Below are positions 8,123-15,442 of a stretch of 33,511 nucleotides of DNA, piece by piece (position 1 is the first letter of the stretch; every line of letters starts with the position of its first letter). This DNA is from an uncultured bacterium. Lineage in GTDB: Bacteria; Verrucomicrobiota; Kiritimatiellia; RFP12; UBA1067. Made by a program: the position numbers and the translations under genes. The notes under the pieces are model-generated. The model saw nothing but the letters and a program-made list of their open reading frames with translations. It was not told where the DNA came from and ran no database searches. Location of the stretch: contig CACXPT010000108.1 in assembly GCA_902769585.1 (NCBI GenBank), positions 1 through 33,511 of the forward strand, read 5' to 3'.

Positions 8123-10372
8123 ATGAAAAACGGATGTTGCTTCGGAAAGAGAACGGCTAGCGTCATGCTGGCCTGCTGCGCCATCATGGCTTCCATGGCC
8201 TTGTTCGGCGACACGGCGTTCAAGGCCGGCGAGTGGGACGTGGCGTTCGATGCCGAGGGGGCGACGCTCAAGCTGACGCATCGTCCATCGGGCATCGAGG
8301 TTGGCGGCGAACTCACGTTCCAGGGACCTGAGAAGGCCACTGACGCGGCGGCGGATCCGAAGGCCGACTGGAAGGTCGGCGATTCGCGCGACGGGGTGCC
8401 CAACCGTCTTGCTGTGATCGACCGCAACAACGACGCGCAGGGCTACATAACGTTCCAGCACAACGGCGCGATGCTGGACATGCTCGTATACCACCGCACG
8501 GCACTTGCCTACAGGGGACAGCTGTCGTTCAGCGGCGAGATCCACGGAAGGGCGGACGCGTTCGCGGCCAGCACCGTGCCGATACCTGGAGAGCGCGTGC
8601 TGCAGCTGTCGTCGGGCGCAGTGGATTCCGCGCTCTTCGATACGCTGTTTTCTCCTAGCCGCGACGAGGCGTTCCAGATTCTCGCGCCCGGCGGGGCGCT
8701 GCTGGAGTCCGGCGCGCCGGGCACATGGTCGTTCTCCGTGTATGCGGACATCGGCATGCCAGAATCTGCGAGGATACGCCTCAACGTGGAGCGAGACTAC
8801 TACCGCAACCGCTGGGTGCCGTACTACGCGCCGATCGACCGCAAGCGTTGCCCTCGCGCGCCGACAGGCTGGATGAGCTGGAACATCTACTTCGACCAGG
8901 CCGGCTCGAAGGAGAACCTTGACGAAGCGCGTCTCGGCGCGAAGTACCTCAAGCCGTTCGGGCTGGAGATATGGTCGATCGAGTCGTGGCAGGACAATTC
9001 GCCGAAGCTTCCTGTCTCCAACTTCCACAACATGAACCTGGAGTACTACAAGCCTCAGTTCCCCGAGGGCATGAAGTGGCTCGCCGACGAGATCCGCAAG
9101 CTCGGCTTCAGGCCCGGTCTCTGGATGGCGCCGTTCGGCACTGGCAACACGAACTTCTACAACGAGCACAAGGGATGGTTCCTGCACGGCAAGGACGGCA
9201 AGCCGCTCTCGTGCTGGAACGGCAGGTTCACGCTCGACCCGACGGTGAAGGACGCGCGCGACCATCTGCGCGACATCTTCCGCACGGCTTCCCGCGACTG
9301 GGGCTACGAGTTCTTCAAGATCGACGGCATGTCCGGGCGCGGCGCGGGCTACTGCGCGCACAAGTACGAGCGACCGGAGGTGAGGGCCTGCTTTGCGGAC
9401 CCGTCGTGCCCCAATCCGTTCGAGCTGTGCGTGAAGGCGTTCCGAGAGGGCATCGGGGACGACCGCATCTTCCTCGCTTGCCAGGGGCATTTCACTGGCG
9501 CGGAGGCGGCGTACGCGGACGCGAGCCGCACTGGGGCGGACATCGTCCATCCCAACCAGCCGGTCAAGTGGGCGAACCTCATGCTTCAGGCGCGCTGCAC
9601 CATCAACCAGATCTTCACGCACAACATCGTGTTCTGGGCCGATCCGGACTGCATGATGATCAGCCAGGACGCGCTCGGCATCGAGCAGGCTCGCGTCGAG
9701 GCGACGGTGATCGCGCTTCCCGGCCAGCAGATGTTCGCTGGCGACAAGTTGGGCGAGCTGGCGCCAGACCGCATTCGGCTTCTCCAGCAGTCGCTTCCCG
9801 TTTGCGACGTGCGTCCCGGCAACCTCTTTCCGCAGTTCGGACATCTGCCGATCTGGAACCTGGGCGTGAAGCGTCCGTTCGGCTCGTGGCACGTGGTGGC
9901 GCTGTTCAACTGGGGAGACGAGCAGGCGGAAGTGGGCTTCGACTGGAGCGAGATCGGCGAGGCGGTCGACCAGCAGTTCGCCTGCTGGGAGTTCTGGACC
10001 GAGACGTGGCATGGCGTCAACGAGGAGCGCTTCACGATGCAGGTGCCGCCGCGCAGCGTGCGCCTGATCGCGATGCAGCCGTACGCGGCGCATCCGCAGT
10101 TCCTCACGAGCGACCGCCACATAACGCAGGGCGGTGTGGAGCTGAAGGGGCAGCAGTGGGCGGAGGACGTCCTTACCGTGACGCTCAACGTGATCGGCGG
10201 ATTCCCGATGACGGCGCGGTTCTTAGTGCCGGAGAGCTTCTCTTTGAAGTCGGTTTCAGTGCCTGACGGCGTCACGGCCACGACACGCCGCGAGGCGGGC
10301 GGCAAGGTGCTGGCGGTTACGCTCGCTGCCGACAGGACGCAGGACGTGCCGGTGACGCTTTCCTTCAAGTAG
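8123..10372 (+). CDS. Secreted clan GH-D glycosidase (GH36/GH27-like, alpha-galactosidase type)
   Basis: ATG 8123 follows AAAGGA at 8108-8113 and gives a signal peptide (about residues 1-30). The 749-aa protein has an N-terminal beta-sandwich (about 30-240), then a TIM barrel opened by 'TGWMSWNIYFDQAG', comparable to the GWNSW motif of GH27/GH36. The probable nucleophile is D401 in 'WGYEFFKIDG', and the probable acid/base is D473 in 'SRTGADIVHP'. A C-terminal beta domain follows. The family removes terminal alpha-linked galactose or N-acetylgalactosamine; the exact sugar cannot be read from the sequence. The product probably acts in the periplasm or outside the cell. Neighbours suggest a glycan-use role together with the preceding oxidoreductase. 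Confidence 0.87.
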   Translation: MKNGCCFGKRTASVMLACCAIMASMALFGDTAFKAGEWDVAFDAEGATLKLTHRPSGIEVGGELTFQGPEKATDAAADPKADWKVGDSRDGVPNRLAVIDRNNDAQGYITFQHNGAMLDMLVYHRTALAYRGQLSFSGEIHGRADAFAASTVPIPGERVLQLSSGAVDSALFDTLFSPSRDEAFQILAPGGALLESGAPGTWSFSVYADIGMPESARIRLNVERDYYRNRWVPYYAPIDRKRCPRAPTGWMSWNIYFDQAGSKENLDEARLGAKYLKPFGLEIWSIESWQDNSPKLPVSNFHNMNLEYYKPQFPEGMKWLADEIRKLGFRPGLWMAPFGTGNTNFYNEHKGWFLHGKDGKPLSCWNGRFTLDPTVKDARDHLRDIFRTASRDWGYEFFKIDGMSGRGAGYCAHKYERPEVRACFADPSCPNPFELCVKAFREGIGDDRIFLACQGHFTGAEAAYADASRTGADIVHPNQPVKWANLMLQARCTINQIFTHNIVFWADPDCMMISQDALGIEQARVEATVIALPGQQMFAGDKLGELAPDRIRLLQQSLPVCDVRPGNLFPQFGHLPIWNLGVKRPFGSWHVVALFNWGDEQAEVGFDWSEIGEAVDQQFACWEFWTETWHGVNEERFTMQVPPRSVRLIAMQPYAAHPQFLTSDRHITQGGVELKGQQWAEDVLTVTLNVIGGFPMTARFLVPESFSLKSVSVPDGVTATTRREAGGKVLAVTLAADRTQDVPVTLSFK

Positions 10373-10374
10373 TG

Positions 10375-10393
10375 CGGGGGGATTTGGTATACT
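10375..10393 (+). promoter_or_regulatory. Extended -10 promoter for the DUF1846 gene
   Basis: TTTGGTATACT has the -10 TATACT at 10388-10393 and the TG extension. A G6 run precedes it (10376-10381). It starts right after the glycosidase stop and lies 26 bases before ATG 10420. Confidence 0.68.
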
Positions 10394-10419
10394 AGCGGAC
10401 GACATCCCGAGGAAAGAAG

Positions 10420-11940
10420 ATGAAGATCGGATTCGACAACGAGAAATACCTTTCGGAGCAATCGGAAGAGATCCGCCGGCGCGCCGCGAAGTACGGCAAG
10501 CTGTACCTTGAGTTCGGCGGCAAGCTGATGAACGACATGCACGCGGCGCGCTGCCTGCCGGGCTACGACCCGAACGTGAAGCTGCGCCTCCTGCAGTCGC
10601 TCGCCGACCAGGCGGAGATCATCCTCTGCATCTATGCGGGCGACATCGAGCACAAGAAGATGCGTGCGGACTTCGGCATCTCCTACGCCGACGACGCGCT
10701 GAAGCTGATCGACGACCTGAAGCGGCTCGGGCTCCTTTTCCGCGGCGTCGTCATCACGCGCTACACGGGGCAGGTCGCCGCCCAGCAGTTCCGCCAGCGC
10801 CTGGAGAACCGCGGTATCAAGGTGTTCTTCCATTACGTGACGCAAGGCTATCCGGCGGACGTCGAGACGATCGTCTCGGAGGCCGGATACGGAAAGAACG
10901 AGTACGTGCCGACGGAGCGCCCCATCGTGGTCGTCACCGCGCCTGGGCCCGGCTCCGGCAAGTTCGCCACGTGCCTCTCGCAGATATACCACGAGTACCG
11001 CCACGGGAAGAAGGCGGCGTACTCCAAGTTCGAGACGTTCCCCGTGTGGAACATGCCGCTCGAACATCCGCTCAACGTCGCCTACGAGGCCGCCACCATC
11101 GACCTCAAGGACTGCAACATGATCGACCCGTACCACCTGCAGGCGTACGGCAAGACGACGGTGAACTACAACCGCGACGTGGACGCGTTCCCGCTTCTGC
11201 GCGCCATCTGGGAAAAGATGACGGGCGGCGAGTGTCCATACAAGAGTCCGACGGACATGGGCGTGAACCGCATCGGCTTCGGCATCATTGACGACGAGGT
11301 GGTGCGCGAGGCGTCGAAGCAGGAGGTCATCCGCCGGGCCTTCCGCTACATGACCGACTTCGCGCTCGGCACGACGGATCGCGACTCGGTTGCCCGCGCC
11401 GACGCCCTCATGCAGAAGCTCGGACTCAAGCCTGAGGACCGCATACCCGTTGAGGCGGCGCGCCAGGCCGCGCAGAACGCGAAGGAGGCCGGCAAGGGCA
11501 AGGCCGGCGGCAACATCGTCTCCGGCGCCGCAATCCGGCTCAAGGACGGCCGCATCATCACGGGGCGCAATTCCGACGAGATGCACGCCGCTGCCGCAAT
11601 GATGCTGAACGCCGTGAAGGAGCTGGCCGGCATACCTGCGCAGATTCCGCTCATCGCGCCGAACGTCATACAGTCGATCGCGCACATGAAGCACGACATC
11701 CTGAAGGGCGGCTATACGTCGCTCAACCTAGACGAGGCCCTGATCGGCCTCGCGATCTCGTGTACCACGAACCCGGCGGCGCAGATCGCCACCGAGAAGC
11801 TGAACGAACTGCGCGGATGCGAGGTACATATGACGCACATCGTCACTCCGGGCGACGAGGCCGGCCTGCGCCGCCTTGGCTGCCGGTTCACGAGCGACCC
11901 GTATTTCGCATCGAACGCGCTGTTCATGGCCGGACAGTGA
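10420..11940 (+). CDS. DUF1846 (UPF0371) family protein
   Basis: The 506-aa cytoplasmic protein has the full length of the DUF1846 family (PF08903). Recognisable segments are 'MKIGFDNEKYLSEQSEEI' at the start, 'KLYLEFGGKLMNDMHAARC', a glycine-rich P-loop-like 'VVTAPGPGSGK' near residue 170, 'DCNMIDPYHLQAYGKTTVNYNRD', and 'AAMMLNAVKELAGIP' towards the C-terminus. The family is widespread in anaerobes and Firmicutes, and its biochemical role is not established. ATG 10420 follows AGGAAAGAAG (10410-10419) and the promoter at 10375-10393. The permease gene starts 43 bases after its stop, so the two may share a transcript. The family is confident and the function unknown. Confidence 0.93.
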   Translation: MKIGFDNEKYLSEQSEEIRRRAAKYGKLYLEFGGKLMNDMHAARCLPGYDPNVKLRLLQSLADQAEIILCIYAGDIEHKKMRADFGISYADDALKLIDDLKRLGLLFRGVVITRYTGQVAAQQFRQRLENRGIKVFFHYVTQGYPADVETIVSEAGYGKNEYVPTERPIVVVTAPGPGSGKFATCLSQIYHEYRHGKKAAYSKFETFPVWNMPLEHPLNVAYEAATIDLKDCNMIDPYHLQAYGKTTVNYNRDVDAFPLLRAIWEKMTGGECPYKSPTDMGVNRIGFGIIDDEVVREASKQEVIRRAFRYMTDFALGTTDRDSVARADALMQKLGLKPEDRIPVEAARQAAQNAKEAGKGKAGGNIVSGAAIRLKDGRIITGRNSDEMHAAAAMMLNAVKELAGIPAQIPLIAPNVIQSIAHMKHDILKGGYTSLNLDEALIGLAISCTTNPAAQIATEKLNELRGCEVHMTHIVTPGDEAGLRRLGCRFTSDPYFASNALFMAGQ

Positions 11941-11983
11941 GATGTCGATCGTTGCATGAGGAGAGAGTGATGGAGGCTGGAAG

Positions 11984-13141
11984 GTGAAGACGCTGGAGAG
12001 GTACGTGTTCGGGGCGTTCCTGTCGTCCTTCCTTCTGGCGTTCCTCGTTCTGTCGTTCGTTCTCACGATCGGCCTCTTCGTGCAGATCGTGGGATACATC
12101 CTGGACGGCATTCCGATGGAGCTGGTCGGCAGGTTCGCTGTCGTGAGCTTCCCGGAGACGATGCAGTGGACGATTCCGATCGGCCTGCTCGTCTCGTCCA
12201 TCCTCGTCTTCTCGCGTCTGTCGGCCGACAGCGAGATCGCCGCGATGCGCGCCTGCGGCGTGAATCTTCTCACCGTGATGCGCTGGCCGCTAGCCTTCGC
12301 TGCGCTATGCACGTTGGCAGGCCTTTTCATAAACAACGAGATAGTGCCGCGCGGGCATGAGGTGCGGCGCAATCTCGTCAAGCGGATTTCCGTTGGCGCC
12401 GGGATTGACCTGCTCGAGCCTGGGCGCACCATTACCGACTTCCCGAACGTGAAGATACACTTCAACGAGAAGAAGGACGGAAAGCTGCTTGGTCTTACCA
12501 TCCTCGACTACTCTAACCCGCACACTGTCGGCAAGATTTCTGTGGCTACGGCGGAGGTGTCGCAGGTGGGGCGCGATCTGGTGCTCCGGATGAGGAACAT
12601 AAGCGGTGAACCGACAGACGCCGAGGACGGCCGCAGGTTGTCGGCGGACGTATGGGAGTACAGACTGAAGGACGCCCTGAAGGACGACAAGTACAGACGC
12701 CGCGAGAAGGACTTTACTTTGTTTCCGCGCATGACAGAGAACGGGACAGTGAGGAGCGAGATACTCTACGCCATAAGTATGGCGAAGCAAGCCGTAAGGT
12801 CAATTGCATCGGGGGTTAAAGACGAAAAAGGCCGCGATGCGCGCCGGCAGGCCCGGCGGACGCTAAGCGACGTAAAGACCGAGTTCATGAAGCGTCTGGT
12901 ATCGGCTTTCGCCTCAATATGTTTCGTTCTCGTTGGAGTCCCGCTCGGGATACGGGCGCAACGGCGCGAGTCTACTATAGGCATGGCAATCGCGCTCGTT
13001 GTGGCGCTGTCGTACTATATGCTGGAACTGCTGATGACGAGCCTCTCGAAGAACTACTCGCTGCATCCCGAGATCCTGATTTGGCTGCCGGTGGCGCTGT
13101 GCGTCGCGCTTGCCGCTCGCCTTATTCCGAAGAATCTCTAA
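11984..13141 (+). CDS. LptF/LptG-family lipopolysaccharide export permease
   Basis: The 385-aa protein has the YjgP/YjgQ (PF03739) plan: two or three N-terminal transmembrane helices (about 10-35, 55-80, 95-120), a periplasmic beta-jellyroll (about 130-265), and three C-terminal helices (about 300-380). Conserved segments include 'LERYVFGAFLSSFL', 'LSADSEIAAMRACGV' and 'LVGVPLGIRAQRRES'. With LptB and its LptF/G partner, the family drives lipopolysaccharide from the inner membrane to the outer membrane. That is the best evidence here for a Gram-negative envelope. The start is GTG 11984, 7 bases after GGAGG (11972-11976). It cannot be assigned to LptF or LptG from sequence alone, and no partner gene is adjacent. 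Confidence 0.93.
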   Translation: MKTLERYVFGAFLSSFLLAFLVLSFVLTIGLFVQIVGYILDGIPMELVGRFAVVSFPETMQWTIPIGLLVSSILVFSRLSADSEIAAMRACGVNLLTVMRWPLAFAALCTLAGLFINNEIVPRGHEVRRNLVKRISVGAGIDLLEPGRTITDFPNVKIHFNEKKDGKLLGLTILDYSNPHTVGKISVATAEVSQVGRDLVLRMRNISGEPTDAEDGRRLSADVWEYRLKDALKDDKYRRREKDFTLFPRMTENGTVRSEILYAISMAKQAVRSIASGVKDEKGRDARRQARRTLSDVKTEFMKRLVSAFASICFVLVGVPLGIRAQRRESTIGMAIALVVALSYYMLELLMTSLSKNYSLHPEILIWLPVALCVALAARLIPKNL

Positions 13142-13157
13142 ACATTGTGCAATGAAT

Positions 13158-13236
13158 AACCACGAAATACACGAAACACACGAAAATCTTGGGAAGTACG
13201 GAAAACTTCTTCGTGTATTTTGTGTATTTCGTGGTT
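13158..13236. repeat. ACGAAATACACGAA-word inverted repeat
   Basis: The left arm (13158-13183, AACCACGAAATACACGAAAC and on) is inverted to the right arm (13210-13235). I count two mismatches over 26 bp, separated by about 26 bases. Each arm is itself made of short repeated words (CACGAAA, ACACGAA). It occupies almost the whole gap between the permease stop and hslO. Similar AT-rich words are scattered in intergenic DNA of PVC genomes, by recollection rather than by search. It may act as a terminator-like RNA hairpin. Confidence 0.7.
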
Positions 13237-13260
13237 TCAGAATAAAGTAGCGTATTGACG

Positions 13261-14103
13261 ATGAAAGACGAACTGACAATCGCGCTCGACATGCCTACGA
13301 AGCTGGCCGTGACGGTTGCGGACTGCACGTCCGCGGCGGGTGCGCTCGCTCGTGCCCATCTCTCTGGGCCTGCCGCCTCGCGCTATCTCGCTCAGGCTCT
13401 CGCTGGCGCAGCGCTCCTGGGTGCGGAATGTTCCGCGGCCGACGAGACGGTGACGTTCCGTCTGGACTGCCCCGGTCCGCTGGAGGGCTTTTTGGCCGAG
13501 GCGACGGTGGCAGGCACGTTGCGCGGCTACACGAAGAAGAAGATTCTCGATGACTTCGACGGTCTGGGCGTGCCGAAGGATACGGCCATGCTTGGCAAAA
13601 ACGGCACGTTTGAGGTGATCAGGTCCGTGCCGGGATCCATCTTGGCCTCGGGCGCGGTTGCCGTCGCATTCAAGAACAACAATGCTGTTGCAACAGGGCT
13701 GGACGCATACTTTGCGCAGTCGCTACAGCGGCGAGTCCGCACGGCGGTTGTGTCCGCGGCAGGCGATGACGGTGTGCCGACGTTCGCACGTGGGCTGCTC
13801 GTGGAGTGTCCGCCGGACGGCGACGAGGAAGCTTTTGCGCGCGTGGCTGACGTGTTCTGCTCCGGTGCGGCGGCCAAAGCTCTTTCGACGGCAGCGATAT
13901 CGGTCCGCACTCTGCTGAAGAAGCTCGGCTTGCCTCAAGCTGAGCTACGCAGCAGAAGGCCGCTCTCATTCGCGTGCCGTTGCAGTGCGGACCGCGCTTC
14001 TGCGATGCTGGCCGCGTTGCCTCCGGAGGAGCGCAGCGCGCTTCCTTCAGTGGTGGACATCACCTGTCACATGTGCGGACGCACCTACTCTGTGAAGACG
14101 TAG
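13261..14103 (+). CDS. hslO: Hsp33 redox-regulated chaperone
   Basis: Hsp33 is a cytoplasmic holdase switched on by oxidation: disulphide formation releases zinc and unfolds the C-terminal switch. The zinc ligands are present as C239-x-C241 ('FACRCS') and C269-x-x-C272 ('ITCHMCG'), numbered from ATG 13261. The 280-aa length is normal. The N-terminal core includes 'GALARAHLSGPAASRYLAQA'; homologues often have a more charged segment. I prefer ATG 13261, but the in-frame TTG 13255 is possible, and neither has a clear Shine-Dalgarno. The inverted repeat at 13158-13236 lies just upstream. The last 19 bases overlap the convergent gene on the minus strand. Confidence 0.94.
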   Translation: MKDELTIALDMPTKLAVTVADCTSAAGALARAHLSGPAASRYLAQALAGAALLGAECSAADETVTFRLDCPGPLEGFLAEATVAGTLRGYTKKKILDDFDGLGVPKDTAMLGKNGTFEVIRSVPGSILASGAVAVAFKNNNAVATGLDAYFAQSLQRRVRTAVVSAAGDDGVPTFARGLLVECPPDGDEEAFARVADVFCSGAAAKALSTAAISVRTLLKKLGLPQAELRSRRPLSFACRCSADRASAMLAALPPEERSALPSVVDITCHMCGRTYSVKT

Positions 14104-15356
14104 AACGTAGTGACGCGCGGCATGAGCGCCTTGATGATCGGCGTGAGACGCACCACCGGCGTGTTTGGAGGCGCATATATGAACGCCACCGTGATCTTCG
14201 ACCCCTGTTCTCCGGTCTGCGCGAGGCACGCGGGAAGCTCGTTCCAGTCGGCCACGGTGCGAGTCTTCGGCTTGAGGACGGGATCGAGCCCGTCGCCGCT
14301 CCAGTCCTCCTCCACGAACGTGAACGTACGCGCGCCGTCAGCTGCGAGGCGTATCTCAAACGGCTGGAACAGGCGGCCCTTGCGGTCGCGCCATGCGGGG
14401 TCGGGGAGGAACGCCTTGTAGAAGAACTGGCCGTCTGGCGCGCCGTTCATCTTGAGGGCTATTCCGTCCAGCGCCTCGAAAGCCTTTGCGGTATCGATCG
14501 CCTGCGCCAATGTGACGGAGGCGTCGAACGACGGGCTCACGAAGAGGTCGCTGCCTGGCGTGGCGTCCGCCTTGAGCGAACGGAGGACATCTCCGGCGTT
14601 GTCGGCCGTGAGGGTCGGGGTGCGCGCCTTCACGCGCGTCGAGCCGTCCCATGCGAGGCGCATCTCCAGCAGGGTACCGGCGGGGAAGGCCTTTTTCGCG
14701 GCGAAGCGCCCGTAGGTGGAGGACTGGTCGAAACGTCCGTCGAGCTGGAGCATGGATGGCCCATGGCCGTAGAGCGCGAAGACGGCGCAGGGGATGTTGG
14801 TGGCGGCCAAGAGGCGATTGGCGGCGTCACGCGCACCGCCAGTGTACACGAGTGGCTGGGCGAGTATAGCTCCTTCGTCTTTTGCCAACTTGTCGTCGAG
14901 GAGATCCGAGAGGGCTAGGGGGGCGGCGTTCGTAACCCCGTAGGGTGTAGCTGTAAGGACGAGACGCTCTCCCTGTGGCCACATGCGTGCGAGGAAGGGG
15001 TCGATGGCCACGCCCTGCGGTACGCCGATCGACTCCACCGCTGAGGCGATGGCGGCAGGCGAGGCCACCGTCACGCCGAACGACTCGTAGGAACGGTCGG
15101 AGAGTGGGCCGATGGCGAAGAATTCCGTCGGCTCCGAGAGGCTGATGCCTGTCGCCTCCATCAGGAAGGTGACGGTGCGCGAGGCGCGGTCGGCAAAGAC
15201 GCCGTCTGGCGCCTTGCGCTCGGCCTTCCAGCGGGCGATGTCGTTCGTGCGGACCGGCATCCAGTCCATCGGCGCGCGCGCGGCGTCCGCAACCGCGGCG
15301 GATGCGAGGAGGCAGAGAGCCAGGATGCAGAAAGACTTTGAGATGTTGCTGTTCAT
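14085..15356 (-). CDS. Secreted protein of unknown function (423 aa)
   Basis: This minus-strand gene starts at the ATG ending at 15356 and encodes a clear signal peptide (MNSNISKSFCILALCLLASA, cleavage near residue 24). I recognise no domain. The mature part is mixed alpha/beta, starts with 'APMDWMPVRTNDIARW' and has no membrane segments. 'LALYGHGPSMLQLDGRFD'-like sequence in the middle ('VFALYGHGPSMLQLDG') suggests a sensor-like or bacterial-envelope role only weakly. The promoter at 15366-15375 is so close to the start that the mRNA would be leaderless. Its 3' end overlaps hslO by 19 bases. It is divergent from the beta-helix gene. Confidence 0.82.
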   Translation of the reverse strand: MNSNISKSFCILALCLLASAAVADAARAPMDWMPVRTNDIARWKAERKAPDGVFADRASRTVTFLMEATGISLSEPTEFFAIGPLSDRSYESFGVTVASPAAIASAVESIGVPQGVAIDPFLARMWPQGERLVLTATPYGVTNAAPLALSDLLDDKLAKDEGAILAQPLVYTGGARDAANRLLAATNIPCAVFALYGHGPSMLQLDGRFDQSSTYGRFAAKKAFPAGTLLEMRLAWDGSTRVKARTPTLTADNAGDVLRSLKADATPGSDLFVSPSFDASVTLAQAIDTAKAFEALDGIALKMNGAPDGQFFYKAFLPDPAWRDRKGRLFQPFEIRLAADGARTFTFVEEDWSGDGLDPVLKPKTRTVADWNELPACLAQTGEQGSKITVAFIYAPPNTPVVRLTPIIKALMPRVTTFYVFTE

Positions 15357-15365
15357 GCGGGGATG

Positions 15366-15375
15366 ATTATAGCAT
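15366..15375 (-). promoter_or_regulatory. Extended -10 promoter, probably leaderless, for the minus-strand gene
   Basis: Read on the minus strand this is ATGCTATAAT, with the TATAAT at 15366-15371. Only nine bases separate it from the ATG ending at 15356. Transcription normally begins 6-8 bases after the -10, so the mRNA would have almost no 5' leader and no room for a Shine-Dalgarno. Confidence 0.65.
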
Positions 15376-15401
15376 AATTGCCAAGTGGCGATTGACCAGG
15401 G

Positions 15402-15420
15402 AAGGGGATTTATGTATCAT
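15402..15420 (+). promoter_or_regulatory. Extended -10-like promoter for the beta-helix gene
   Basis: GATTTATGTATCAT has the -10 TATCAT (15415-15420) with TG extension and a G-rich stretch (AAGGGG) just upstream. It lies 22 bases before ATG 15443. It is weaker than the other extended -10 sites because of the C in the hexamer. Confidence 0.5.
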
Positions 15421-15442
15421 TGTGCCGACAGGAGAATATGAC

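Noticed and set aside
7838..10120. 760-codon minus-strand open frame opposite the GH-D glycosidase
   Set aside because: Composition is typical of antisense GC-rich DNA, and the plus-strand gene has signal peptide, promoter and catalytic motifs.
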